Shown one piece after another: positions 33,540 to 44,910 of a stretch of DNA of 64,000 nt. A program made the translations under genes and the position numbers. The notes beneath the pieces were generated by a model. That model ran no database searches. It was given only the letters and a program-made list of their open reading frames with translations, and was not told the DNA's origin. The stretch covers positions 25,554,184-25,618,183 of the forward strand of contig CAIIXF020000012.1 in the NCBI GenBank assembly GCA_903813345.2. The letters run 5' to 3'. The stretch comes from Owenia fusiformis. Its lineage: Eukaryota; Annelida; Polychaeta; Sabellida; Oweniidae. The stretch's first letter is position 1, and each line of letters begins with the position of its first letter.

Positions 33540-34870
33540 TTAAACTAGACAACAGCAACGCCAAAGCGTAGCAAATCTCATCGAACAGCCTTGGCTGGCA
33601 TTTTTACAAAGTATATAGCCAAAATGGCCGCCTTCTACCAAAAGTGTCATTAGACAGTGTGCCATGCTTAAAGGGCGAATCAACTGGATCAGTCCATTTT
33701 TAAGAAATAAGGGGAGTTTATAATGATTTTGAAAATGTTATCCATGGAGTGATTGCGTTCAAACAGTACATGTACAACAGCCAATATAAATCCTTGTATT
33801 AGAACTGCTTTGTTTCATTTGTAGGATATTTCATATGCCGAGCTGTGTGCTATTACGTTATGGGGAAATTTAGATGCCAATTTTTCCATATTATACACAA
33901 ATAGAAGATCCTGAAACTTCACCCATAAATTTGGAATTGATTTGTCAAAATAAAAATCACCCTTTTATAAATGTGTGACGATCTATAATATACTTATGCT
34001 ATATAACAGTTAGAGGTGTTGACACAACGACATCGAACCTGTGAACCCTTGAGTATTATTCCGGGATCGGGCCTTTTATACTAAACGGTGACAAACACCA
34101 GAAACGAGCGTTCGATTTGCTAAACGATATGCGTCACCCTTTAAAGTATTCACATACCAAATATGAACAAAATCACTCCTCTACTTTTCAAGTTTTGTAA
34201 AATACGTTAAAATGGTGGCCATTATGAAAAATGAACGCCTTCTACCAAAAAGTGTCATTAGACATTGTGCCATGTTTATAGTATTCACATACAAAATCGC
34301 TCCTCTACTTTTCCAGCTATATTAAATATGTTAAAATGACGGCCATTTTTCATAATTGCCGCCTTCTACCAAAAGTGTCATATACAAGGTGTTATATAAC
34401 GAAGGCTATAAGTCAAAAATCTCCAGATATCAGATGTAATAGTTTGCCATGCTTATAGTATTCACATACCAAATATGAACAAAATCGCTCTACTACTTTT
34501 GGAGTTACAGCAAAAGTCGTAAAATAACTAGTATGGCTGCCATTTTTCAACATGGCTGCCATGTGCTTCTTTAATGTCTAAATTTCTAGCTTTATTAATG
34601 ACCTATATAATTTTTTTTTACATTTAAAACGTATTGCTATTATAGTTTTACATATTGCACCTAAATTACTATAAAATCGGCACTAAAATGGCCACCATTT
34701 TTAAATCAGCGGCCATTTTGAAAATCGGCTTTCGAGCAGAACTTCTACCCCCATAGGGTATATGTGTACAAAGTATGAACAAAATCGGGCCAATGGTATT
34801 TTAGTTATTGTCCGAACGGACGGACGGAGGCATTCCCTATATCCCTCCGAACTTCGTTCGATAGGATAAT
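33540..34870. repeat. Diverged direct repeats (GCCGCCTTCTACCAAAAGTG)
   Basis: GCCTTCTACCAAAAGTGTCA recurs at about 33625, 34238 and 34359, and TAGTATTCACATACCAAATATGAACAAAATC-type phrases recur between them. The block ends with TCCGAACGGACGGACGGAGG and CCGAACTTCGTTCGATAGG near 34812-34866. At 34381-34441 the repeat is cut by a 60-bp fragment identical in pattern to the mariner end at 31050. No gene is seen. Confidence 0.6.
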
Positions 34871-34904
34871 AAATTCTCAATTTTTCGAACAAAAAGTCCT
34901 TCAA

Positions 34905-35026
34905 AATCCATCTATATCCATTTCAATACCCCAGCTTTGGAACAAATTACCAGAAAGACTTAAACAAATAAAAAGCCTCTATTCATTTAAAAGGGAACTA
35001 AAAAAACTATTTTTGGAAACATACTA
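34905..35026 (+). pseudogene. 3' tail of a CR1/L2-type LINE ORF2
   Basis: One frame reads SISIPQLWNKLPERLKQI and then SLYSFKRELKKLFLETY before a stop. This is the familiar extreme C-terminus of CR1/L2/Jockey ORF2 proteins (LWN.LP ... FK..LK..L...Y). Only about 40 residues remain, consistent with a severely 5'-truncated insertion. Confidence 0.75.
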
Positions 35027-35029
35027 ACT

Positions 35030-36310
35030 CAATTGATATTTTGCTGTCTCTTTATCACCCATTGCCCTCATCATGCTTTCTCTCGTGTATGCTCTTTTGG
35101 ATGCTCTTTTGTTTTCTTGGAAGAAAAAAACTGCTCTCAATATGATTGCTCAGTATATCTGACCCATATGGTAACATTTCAATCACATACAGTTACGTTG
35201 TTGTTGTTTTTTTCAATACAATTCAATATTTAACAATGGGACTAGAATTGATGATGAAAGTGTAGATATCTCCAATTTCAAATTTCAGACTAGCACTGCC
35301 AGGGAGTATGCATGTAGTTAACGGCTTGTTTAATCTGCCACCCCTACCTAGGTGGAATTCCACTTACCCACCGAAACTATTTCAAGTCTATCTTAATCCA
35401 AAAGTAGGTTGCAGGTATGTATTTCACATTTACAGTGATGTAGTGGAGACTGTGGCAAATGGGACTTTTTAAGTGTGTTCTCAGTCAGTTAAATGAAACC
35501 ATATATTCTTTTTTACGTGAATTAGTGATGCACCATTGCCATTAGGGGCACCAAAGGGCTGTTTGATATTGTACAGAAAAGTCCTTGCATAATATACGAC
35601 TTAGATTTTAGCTCCTCATCATTTTCGAAATATGAAATAAAGATAATTTCTGACATTGACTGACATATTCTAATTAATCAAATTTTGACAGTCAAAAAGT
35701 TACAATTTCATTTAGGCAGAGCAATTTTATTTAAGAAAAATCTAGCAGCCCATTTTGCCAAATCCCCTTATGGTACGATGGCTTTTTCATATTTTCAAAA
35801 ATATGATTAAAAGCTAAGAAAAATCCACTTTCCCATTTTCTTTGTGCCAAATAGGCTATACAGGTTGTTGCCAGGTTAATTACTCAAGGAAAATTTGAAT
35901 TTCTCGTTTTTCCCGGATCTCCCCTTTTGGTAACATGATTTTTTTAAATTAGTGCCAAATCAGCTTTACATAACATAGCCACAGTGATTAATTGCAGGTT
36001 CAAAATAGCATATGGTTAATTGTAAAATAAGATACCAATAAGTTGGGTAGTACATGCTTTACAGGGTGTTTTAGTGTTGTGTCTGTCTTTCAAAGTTAGC
36101 AGACTACTCGATCAACATATATGCTCATCAGTTCAAACTAATAAAGTGATTTCCCTTACAAAATATTGACAATACAATTTGATCTCACGCCTACGTATGA
36201 ACCCTGTTCTTGGCTTATCTATATCATGGGATGGTAGGTAGGTTTGCAAAAATTGTATCAGATAGTTTTACGGGAATTTGAAAATTTTTGGAATTTGTAA
36301 CAAAATTATT
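35030..36310. other. No gene seen
   Basis: A+T-rich sequence without recognised ORF similarity, RNA gene or transposon ends. Confidence 0.45.
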
Positions 36311-36315
36311 TCAGA

Positions 36316-36795
36316 CAACTACTCTTTACAGTGACATGGCTTTTGACAATGCAGGACACCTGAAATAATTTGAAAAGCTAGGAAATGGGCCTAAAGTGAA
36401 TTTCTCGAGACAAAGATGGTGACTGTTTTGAAAATAGGCAAGCTTTTGAACCAGGAGTCATGGGGGAGTTTTCTGTATTGATGCTGAACAAAAATAACTT
36501 GAAACGGGAATCCTATCGACAGAGGTTTAAAGGAAAACGGTCCAAAAGTGGATTTTTTGTAAAAAAAAATTCATACAACTATTCTTTACAGACACGTGGT
36601 TTTTTACAATGCAGGACACCTGAAATTATTTGTAAATCTAGTAAATAGGCCGAAAGTGAATTTCGCGAGAAAAATGGCAACCATTTTGAAAATCACAGGG
36701 AGTTATCTGTATTGATGTTGAACAAAAATAACTTAAAAGCGGGAATCCTGTTGACAGAGGTTTTAAAACGGGCCAATCGTTGACAGACAGACCGA
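36316..36795. repeat. ~260-bp tandem duplication
   Basis: CAACTACTCTTTACAG at 36316 returns as CAACTATTCTTTACAG at 36576. Both copies continue through AATGCAGGACACCTGAAAT and GCTGAACAAAAATAACTTGA / GTTGAACAAAAATAACTTAA. The ORF at 36460-36648 crosses the junction and is not credible. From 36796 to 37490 nothing is recognised. Confidence 0.8.
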
Positions 36796-37489
36796 CGCTT
36801 GGAATAGCAATAGCTTACCATGTGAGCTAAAAATGTCAAAATTACTTAAAAAACAAAGGGGCCTGTTGCTTTTAATATTTTTAATTTATGTGTACTTACT
36901 TCTTTCTGCCATTTTGATGCAATCCTCAGAGTCTAATGTTACTTTTTAAATGTGGACTCCGCCTTCTCCACTTTCCCTACATCTTTTATTTCAAGTGCAC
37001 TAATGTACCTGGAAAGGAGTCAAGAATATTTTGTTCATAAAATGTAGAAAAATGAGAAAAAAGTGATCTGAAGTACAAAATAAGGAAATAATATAAAAAC
37101 CCTGTTTCCTTACGATCACCTTCGCCCTTGCAATGCAACCTTGCTATTTACTTGTTGTCCAAAAAGTATTGGAATATTTCGACTTAATAACTTTTTTCTT
37201 CTGAAAATATCACCTTTGGTTATTTGGTTTAATTGTTTGCAAAATGGCCATTCAATAATAAGAATGAAAATAATGGCACAGTAGTCTCTAGATTTCATAT
37301 ATTTTAGGTTCAACTACTTGCCTTTGATTGAAGCATTGTAACATTGTAGTACTGCACTTTCAGAAAAATCAATTTGAGGAAATTAAGTTGACAATAAAAA
37401 TATCGTATGTTAGATTACAACTGGAGGCAAAACTTATTGGGTTTCCTGAAGACTAGTGATGGAATTGTCACGTTCGATAACCATATTTT

Positions 37490-37835
37490 ATAAACAGGCC
37501 TTATTTGCCATTAATTGAAATTGATCTCAGAATGTTCGCTGCTGTTTTATGATTATTCTCTACAAGTTTGGATCAAGTAACTTAAATAGTAACCGTTAAA
37601 CTGGTATAAACATTTCCAAAATTTCAATTAATGCTTTGTGCATGCTCGGCTCGGAGAGAGAGTGAGAGAGAGCACAAGCTCATGTTTGATCACATGATCA
37701 TATGCTGCAATTTGATTGGGCATGGGTGTGATTTAAATAAATTGTGTTCATGAATGCGAAAGAATATGAAAGAATTATGGGAGCTACTCTTTTTTTCTGT
37801 GCGTACCCTAGACAAAAATTGACTGATGGAATATA
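37490..37835. repeat. Dispersed repeat, paralogue of 12085-12620 without the MITE
   Basis: Aligns by eye with the 12-kb copy from ACAGGCCTTATTTGCCAT to GAAAGAATTATGGGAGC. At the MITE site it reads TTAATGCTTTGTGCATGCTC without interruption. It contains a short GA-rich run (about 37656-37675). Confidence 0.7.
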
Positions 37836-37849
37836 TTGGCTTACTGAAC

Positions 37850-38335
37850 AGCCCATTTCACTGTTTTATTTTGTCAGTAGAAATAAGAAATCGGGAGACC
37901 ATTGTGCAGTAATAGATGGAAAAGTATATTCATATTGTACATGAATGACATTTGTATATTTCAGATTATTTAGTTTTTTGTGCAATACGCCTATGCCCTT
38001 ATACTTTATTTGCCAAAGTAGAAGCAATCCAAGATATACAACTGTCTTTTGAAGATATGGTCAAAACAGAACTCTGTTATCTTGGTTCAAAAAATGTTTG
38101 AAATCAAGCATGGTATTGTCACTTCCTGTTTTGTCATTTCCTGTTCAGTACCACTGCACCTTAACTTTGTTCATAAAGTGTCAAAAATGCCACATGTTTT
38201 GTCATTTCCTGTTAAGTACCAGGACACTTTAAATGTAAGCTTACAATTTATATTTTTCCATATATTATTGCACAATAATCTTTTGATTTCTTATTTATTA
38301 GGTTTTACTGACGCAGTAAAACAATGAAATGGGCT
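37850..38335. mobile_element. Long-TIR element, copy B (486 bp)
   Basis: The ends AGCCCATTTCACTGTTTTAT and, inverted, GTTTTACTGACGC...TGAAATGGGCT form arms of roughly 100 bp. The arms are shared with the element at 56663-57051 (AGTCCATTTCACTGTTTTAT). Both also share TCGGGAGACCATTGTGCA and TGTACATGAATGACATTTGT. Copy B has extra interior sequence with TTTTGTCATTTCCTGTT repeated. No protein is encoded. Confidence 0.75.
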
Positions 38336-39470
38336 GCAGCGTGTTGATAAAGTGATGTGAAACATAAACTTATAAATATTTGTTTACAGTTGGGGACATA
38401 AATAAATGACAGGTGGATTTGCTGAAGTGAGGATTTCCCATGTTAAAAATAAGAGAATTTACAAGAGGCCATAAATCAGTGGATGAGATTATACAAAAAT
38501 GTAAAATATACAAATTTTAAGGGATATGTATCTAGACAATATTGGAAATTATGGGCTTTCAGACCACCATAATTAGGAAATGGTGATCGAAAATCGACCT
38601 GTCATTTATTTTTGTCCCCAACTGTACAAAAAAGATCGCGATCTATAGGCAGCCGCCGCATAAGCTTACATCAAAAATAACTTATGATTCATATGTACAT
38701 GAAGCTTATACTATCTTCTTTATGAATATGAAGGCAATTTATCTTTAGGGTTATTCTATCAAGAGAAATATTTAGAAATAAATGGGATAAATCCTTACCA
38801 AGTACAAGTTTTCCTCCATTATGATCATGTGTTTTTTCAACGAACAATCTGATTGGTTGAATTAGAAATAACGGGAAATTATAAGGAGCATGCGCAAACG
38901 CTTGAGTATGGGAGCATGTATTATTGCATAATAAATTAGAGCAATTATCAAGGTGGGTAGGATAAATGCACCAGTCATATTTCCGCGGGTGTACTTGTGC
39001 GAAAGACCACACTACCATATCTGGAAATGTACATCGATATTTTTTTATGAAAAACCATAAATGCATGTTCGTTGGCCAATATTTAGTCTATATCCGATCA
39101 GAGACATATAATGACAGAAATGAGTGACTCTTGTCTCTATCTTGAGAATTCAGTCTGTTTATCTTCTTGTCCCTCGTGTGGGAAAACAGGAAATTTTCTG
39201 CACAAAATTATCAATTCTAGGAAGCTTCAATTTCCAAAAGTCAACGTAGCAACAATTCAATTAGTAGAAAAAACAAAAAAAAGTAACATAGCATATTGTC
39301 AAGTGGAAATAAAGTCACAAATATGCAAATTAATTTACCCAAACGGCCATTTTGAATGGCACTTCCTATGTAAACAAATATGTTCTATCCCATATTTTAA
39401 CATATGTGGGCTATAGTCTGAATATTTTACATTCTATAAAAAATATTCTCCACACTATTTTCTAGGTTCT
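38336..39470. other. No gene seen
   Basis: Two open frames of about 100-125 codons occur here (38689-39066 minus; 39111-39416 plus). Neither has a recognisable domain, and I treat them as chance. Confidence 0.4.
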
Positions 39471-39473
39471 TTA

Positions 39474-39584
39474 CAGGTCCGTAGTCAAAATCATGCAGTT
39501 TTGTCAAAAAGCCCCCCCCCCACCTCCTAGGCAAAAGGCTCACCTTGGTACCGCTCCCCCTGGTAAAAGCTGGCTACGGGTCTG
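39474..39584. mobile_element. hAT-like MITE, 111 bp
   Basis: The left end CAGGTCCGTAGTCA is mirrored by the right end (reverse complement CAGACCCGTAGCCAGCT). The flanks carry CTTTA on both sides (39469-39473 and 39585-39589). A C-run lies inside. Ends of CAG...CTG with a short direct repeat fit hAT-type non-autonomous elements, and the target word is the same CTTTA as for the MITE at 12218. Confidence 0.65.
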
Positions 39585-39589
39585 CTTTA

Positions 39590-40640
39590 GTGCACCCTTT
39601 GTGAAAAATTGACAATGTTAGGAAGGAGGAGATCATATTTTAAAATAACATTGGGCTATAATGAGGCATCAAAATTCCAATCCTACACTACAGACTTACC
39701 TCAAACTTGTACTATGAATTCGTGTGTTCTATTTCCGCTGTTCTTCCAGTCTTTGTTTTCGTACATGTCTGGTTGGCACAGTTCTTGACTGAATAGGGTA
39801 AAGGAGTCGCCCGGCAATTTCTTTACTTGAAGGAGACATTGCTCCGCCAAATGAGTTTCCAGCTTTAGTTTGTTATCAGGTAAAATAAATGTTTCTTGTA
39901 AACTGAAAATAAAACACTATGTTGACCTCCACGTGGCAAAGCTTGGAACGAAGGAACTTGTCGCTCTATCATGTATTCATGTAATTCATTCGAGTAATGC
40001 CCATGTGCAGTCCGTGTAAACTTCAGCTAGACTCCAATTGTTGCTACAATTAATTAGCTACATTATGATGAATTTTATCCAATAAGAGGCAAGGTAACTC
40101 GCAGTGTATTCAACAACAACAAAATTCATGGATCCCGGGGGATTCACTGTATGTAAATTTTGACGGTGGTGGTCCTTGGCATGCTTAACCCTCAGATATC
40201 AATTTCCCATTACAATCTGTCAAATTTCAATGTGTTCCCATACCAACCAAAATAACGCCCAAAAGCCATACCAAATGCCCGAATATAGGACCAATGCCAT
40301 ACCATATGTCCAGATATACAAGCACAAATGATATCCAAATGTCTAAATATAGGACCGATATGCCATACCAAATGTCAAAGTAGAAAAAAGTTAATATTTA
40401 AACTGAAGAAGGCCCTGGGAACAAGGCAGATCTATGAAGAAAACTATCAAAAACAGCCTCGAAGGTACCCCGTGTGCGCCGAGAATACCCGTCAAGGTTT
40501 ATATACAGTGAACCCCCCTTCATATCGCCTGTTCTATTTACACGCCTATTAAAGATATAGCTTATAAATACGCTCAAACATCAAACGCACTTAAATCTAA
40601 ATTTTGCAGAGTGAATTGAACATGAATAAGCACATGTATA
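39590..40640. other. No gene seen; short imperfect repeats
   Basis: Phrases like CCATACCAAATGTC and ATATAGGACCAATGCCATACC recur irregularly at 40235-40380. No ORF, RNA or transposon end is recognised in the rest. Confidence 0.4.
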
Positions 40641-43135
40641 GAAATCACTTTAAAAACAAAATAAATATTGACATTTTCTCTAGAGCGCAATGTAAATCAG
40701 AGCTTTACGACAAATTAAATATTCCATATCTCTCGAATATAATGACTAATCAACAAGTCCGCGTGGTAGAGCAAATGTAAAAATGTATCCTCCAAAATCT
40801 CATTAATTAGCAAATAGCAAGCTGCCAAAAAAAGATTTTACGACCAGAAACTCCAGTCATTATCCTTTGTAAACGTAGAAAAATATACTGAAACGTCTCA
40901 CAAATCAACAAAGGACAAACTAGCACCAGCGTTAAGAACAACTGGTCAGAAAATTGACATTTTGTCCAGAGTGAAATGTAAATCAGAGCTTTCTTACAAA
41001 TTAGATACTCATAATCTCACGAATAGAATGACCATACAACAAGTCCTTGGAAGAGAAAATGTAAAAATTATATCCTTACACGTTGCATTAATAAGCAAAC
41101 ATCATGCTCCTACCAGCATGACGTAAGACCGATCCAAACATTGACATTTCGTCTAGAGCGCAATGTAAATCAGAGATTTGCGAAAAATCATACAAATGAG
41201 ATACTCTATATCTCATTAATTAATGACCAATCAACAAGTCCTTGGTAGGGCAAATGTGAAAATGTATCCTTAAACATCTCACTAATTGTCAAATATCCTG
41301 CTACGACCAGCGTTACGTACGACTGGTCCGAAAACATTTCTTCTAGAGCGCAAACTGCATCAGAGGTTGAAGACAAATGAGATATAAAATATATCACGAA
41401 TGGGAACATCAGTCATTAAATCTTTCGAAGAGCAAACGTAGCCAAAGATACTGAAACGTCTCACAAATCAGCAAAGGACGAGCTGGTATCAGCGTGAGGT
41501 ACGACTACTCGGAAAGTTGACATTTTGTCTAGAGCGCAATGTAAATCAAAGCTTTATGTCAAATTAGATACTCAATATCTCACGAATAGAATGACTACTC
41601 AACAATTCTTTGGTAGAACATATACAAAAAATTTATATTTGAACATCTTTTAAATTAACAACCAACATACGAGGGGTGATCCAAAAGTCTTGGACGCCCC
41701 GCTCTAACTTTGTAATTTTCTAATATAATTACATGAAACTTTCAGATAATAAAGATCAACATCTTAACAACTTTGTGTATAAGTTTCAACAGAAACTTAT
41801 ATATTTTAGCTACTTTTCTAAATATGTTTTGATACCGGGTCCCTACCACCCGGAACGGTATTTAAATATAGCAAATCACGTAACAACTGTTATAATATGG
41901 CAAATACTTTAGGTTCAGGTGCACAACCTAACACCGGTCATGATATGAGAGAATTTCCCATTTTTAGTTTAAGTGTCTTTTGTCATCATCATCTTCACAT
42001 ATTAAGACATACTTTTCAACATATTTTCTACGAATTTGAACACATTTTTCATACCGCTTTACCAATGAATGAAAGACATTTATGAAACAGCTATTGCCTA
42101 TGTGATACAATTGCTGCTGGAGTGCCATTCTAAACCTCATCCAATGAGTAGAAAAACATTTTCTTTCAACCCTCCTTTCAACTTGGAGAAAAGGAAGAAA
42201 ATCACACGGAGCCATATCTAGACTGTATCGTGCATATGGTAGCTGCTCAATGTCAATAATAGTGAAAATATATTGTAGTATTCTTTGTTCCATTTTTATT
42301 TCTTTCATGTTCTGCAGCCATCTTGGAGCAAAAATGACACCAGAAGGAGGGTTGATTGTCTGATGTCATTTTCTTAGAACTTGACATATACGGCCATTGC
42401 CATATGTGACATTATGATTAAAACACAATTAATTGGTTACCTAGTAACAAAGGAAGTAAACTAACATGGTTTAACATTCAACTATCGAGAAAACTACATA
42501 AAATATATCATTTCACCATGAAATAAATACACAAAGTAGTTAGGTTGTTGGTCTTTATATATTATTGGAAAGTTTAAAGTAATTTTATCAAAAACCAACA
42601 AAATTAGAGCAGGGCGTCCAAGACATTTTGAATCACCCCTCGTTTACTGTTACCAGTGTGGCGTTAGACTGGTCCGAAAATTGATATTTCGTCTAGAGCG
42701 CAATGTAAGTCAGAGCTGCACAAGCAATTGAATATTCAATATCTCTTGAATAGAATGACTAAACAAAAAGTCCTTGGTAGAGCTAATATAAAAAAATGTA
42801 TCCTTAAATATCTCACTAATTAGTAAATAACATACTGCCACCAGCGTTACGTACGACTAGTCCGAAAATTGACATTTTGCCTAGAGCGCAAACTGTATCA
42901 GAGATATAAGACACATTAGATATGAAATATTTCACGACCAGAAACATCAGTCATGAAATCCCCTGAAGAGAAAACGTAGAAACATATACTGAAACGTCTC
43001 ATAAATCAGCAAAGGACTAGCTAGTACCAGCGTGACGTAGGACTGATCAGGGAATTGACATAACGATGAGAGCGAAATGTTAATCAGAGCTTTGTGATAA
43101 ATTAGATACTCAATATCTCACAAATAGAATGAGCG
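40640..43135 (-). repeat. 186-bp satellite again, inverted orientation
   Basis: The same monomers as at 1-7.4 kb lie here on the opposite strand. The core in reverse (AATTGACATTTTGTC, preceded by ACTGGTCCGAAA) occurs at about 40669, 40956, 41143, 41330, 41519, 42683, 42871 and 43057, i.e. mostly 186-189 bp apart once the mariner insertion is subtracted. Both A-like and B-like monomers are present, well diverged from the left array. Small ORFs here are repeat artefacts. Confidence 0.9.
41670..42642 (-). mobile_element. Deleted mariner-family element inside the satellite
   Basis: Terminal inverted repeats are CGAGGGGTGATCCAAAAGTC (left) and its near mirror (right, reverse complement CGAGGGGTGATTCAAAATGT). 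Pairing runs on through TTGGACGCCC. Removing the element restores a normal satellite monomer, and the flanks fit a TA duplication (…ACATA / TACTG…). The minus-strand frame 42308-41964 holds ARYSLDMAPCDFLPF and RKYVEKYV, the C-terminal part of a mariner transposase (YSPDLAPCDFFLF…). At about 970 bp it lacks the 5' half and is inactive. Confidence 0.85.
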
Positions 43136-43139
43136 GTGA

Positions 43140-44250
43140 GTTTTTTTCTCATTTTCAGGCCAATTATACGAGAATAAGATGCATAATTTACATAAAATAA
43201 TCGTGAGACAGTATCCCGTGATTCCCAGTTGCTAGATTGCCCCTACATAGCTTGTGTAAGATGGGGCGAGCTGATTTGTAAACTGGCTCCAAGTTGGAGC
43301 CAGTTTTGAAAAATGAGCGGTGCGTTTTTATTAAACGGAAATGCATTGCATAATCTGTTCTGATTTGGTGAACATGATCTAATTCATCAATATTTTTACT
43401 TAGAATTGATTTTTCTCTCATAGTTTTGGCTTGAAATGACTATTTGCAAAAAATCTTTAAATATATTACAATTTTATGTATTTTTCAGTTTTTTCTCATT
43501 TTCATGCAAATTATACGAGAATAACATGCATAATGCACATAAAAATAATCGTGAGATAGTATTTCGTGATTCCCAGTTACCAGATTGTACCTACATAGCA
43601 TTTGTCATATGGGGCGAGCTGATTTTCAAACTGGCTCCAAGTTGGAGCCAGTTTTGAAAAGTGAGCGTTGTGTTTTTATTAAACGGAAATGCAAAGCATG
43701 ATCTATTCTGATTTAATGAATGTGATCTTATTCATCGATATTTGTGCTTAGAATTCAATTTACTGTCATAGTTTTGGTTTGAAATGACTTTTTCCAAAAA
43801 ATCTTGAAATATGTAATAATTTTACGTATTTTTCAGTTTTTTCTCATTTTCATGCAAATTATACGAGAATAAGATGCATAATGCACATAACAATTATCAT
43901 GAAACAGTATCCCGAGATTCCCAGTTGCTAGATTGCCCCTACATAGCTTGTGTAAGATGGAGCGAGCTGATTTGCAAACTGGCTCCAAGTTGGAGCCAGT
44001 TTTGTAAAATGAGCGATGCGTTTTTATCAAACAGAAATGCAATGCATAATCTACTCTTATTTAACGAACATGATTTAATTCATCGATATTTTTACTTAGA
44101 ATTAAATTTCCCCCATAGTTTTGGTTTGAAATTACTTTTTGCAAAAAATTTTGCAATATGTTACAATTTTACTTATTTTCATTTTTTCTCATTTCCATGC
44201 TAATTATACGAGAATAAGATGCATAATGCACAACAAAATGATTGAGAGAG
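43140..44250. repeat. 347-bp tandem repeat, three copies plus a partial
   Basis: TTATACGAGAATAA recurs at 43164, 43511, 43859 and 44204. Each full unit contains a palindrome with 11-base arms ACTGGCTCCAA around a central G (43282-43304, 43630-43652, 43978-44000). The array abuts the inverted satellite on its left and a palindrome cluster on its right. The ORFs reading through it repeat the same peptide and lack coding support. Confidence 0.9.
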
Positions 44251-44253
44251 AGA

Positions 44254-44385
44254 ATCTGGCTTTTAAAACTGGCTTCTTGGTAACTGCAGAAGCCGGCTTC
44301 TGTAAGTCATTCGAAGCCGGTTTTTAAAAGCCGGCTTCTTGGTGACGCCAGAAGCCGGCTTCTGATGTACTGTAGAAGCCGGCTT
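44254..44385. repeat. Cluster of GAAGCCGGCTTC palindromes
   Basis: Six copies or variants of a 12-16 bp palindrome, best CAGAAGCCGGCTTCTG, lie within about 130 bp (near 44262, 44288, 44310, 44328, 44350 and 44374). It follows directly on the truncated fourth 347-bp unit. Function is unknown; it may be a transposon end array or a protein-binding cluster. Confidence 0.8.
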
Positions 44386-44414
44386 TGTATATTTGCCTTC
44401 GACTCTTTCTCGGC

Positions 44415-44490
44415 CGGCGCCCGCCCGATTGAGTGTTTTGTTCAATATTGTATTCAATTTTGAACAAAATACTCAATCGGCCGGGCGCCG
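44415..44490. repeat. GC-tipped hairpin, ~33-bp arms
   Basis: CGGCGCCCGCCCGATTGAGT and the following TTTTGTTCAA are mirrored by TTGAACAAAATACTCAATCG and CCGGGCGCCG, with a ~10-bp loop. This is a strong inverted repeat that would extrude as a stem or fold in RNA. It may be a MITE or a terminal structure. Confidence 0.8.
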
Positions 44491-44816
44491 TAATGAAAAT
44501 CGGAGCAAATGTGACCAAGGCATAAAGGATAAGGTATGAAAAGTGTCCCCTCGGTGGACACTAGCATTTTCTTTGATGCTGTAATCTATTCAAAATGTTT
44601 AAGTGAGCACATCACAAAAGTATGTCAGTGAACTGACAAGCATGCAAACCTACTAAAAATACATGATATAAAATAAACTCAACACGTAAACCAAAATTGA
44701 TTTTGTATGAATTAAAAAATCGACTGATGTTGTGATACTTACTCTTTGGTACTTTTCAGTGTTAAATAGCGAATAATTACGTGTTGTTTTAGGTAGCTAT
44801 CTGAGGGCTGAGGGAT

Positions 44817-44910
44817 ATATTATCCTATATGAGGTTCAGGTCCCGAGGGAAAATATATTATATTGGCCAAGGGATAATCCCAATATCCTGAACCGACTAT
44901 AGGATAATAT
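44817..44910. repeat. 94-bp inverted-repeat element
   Basis: The left arm ATATTATCCTATATGAGGTT (then CAGG) is mirrored by CCTGAACCGACTATAGGATA at the right end. The middle also contains matching TTGG/CCAA phrases, so the whole unit folds. It is probably a tiny MITE. Confidence 0.65.
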
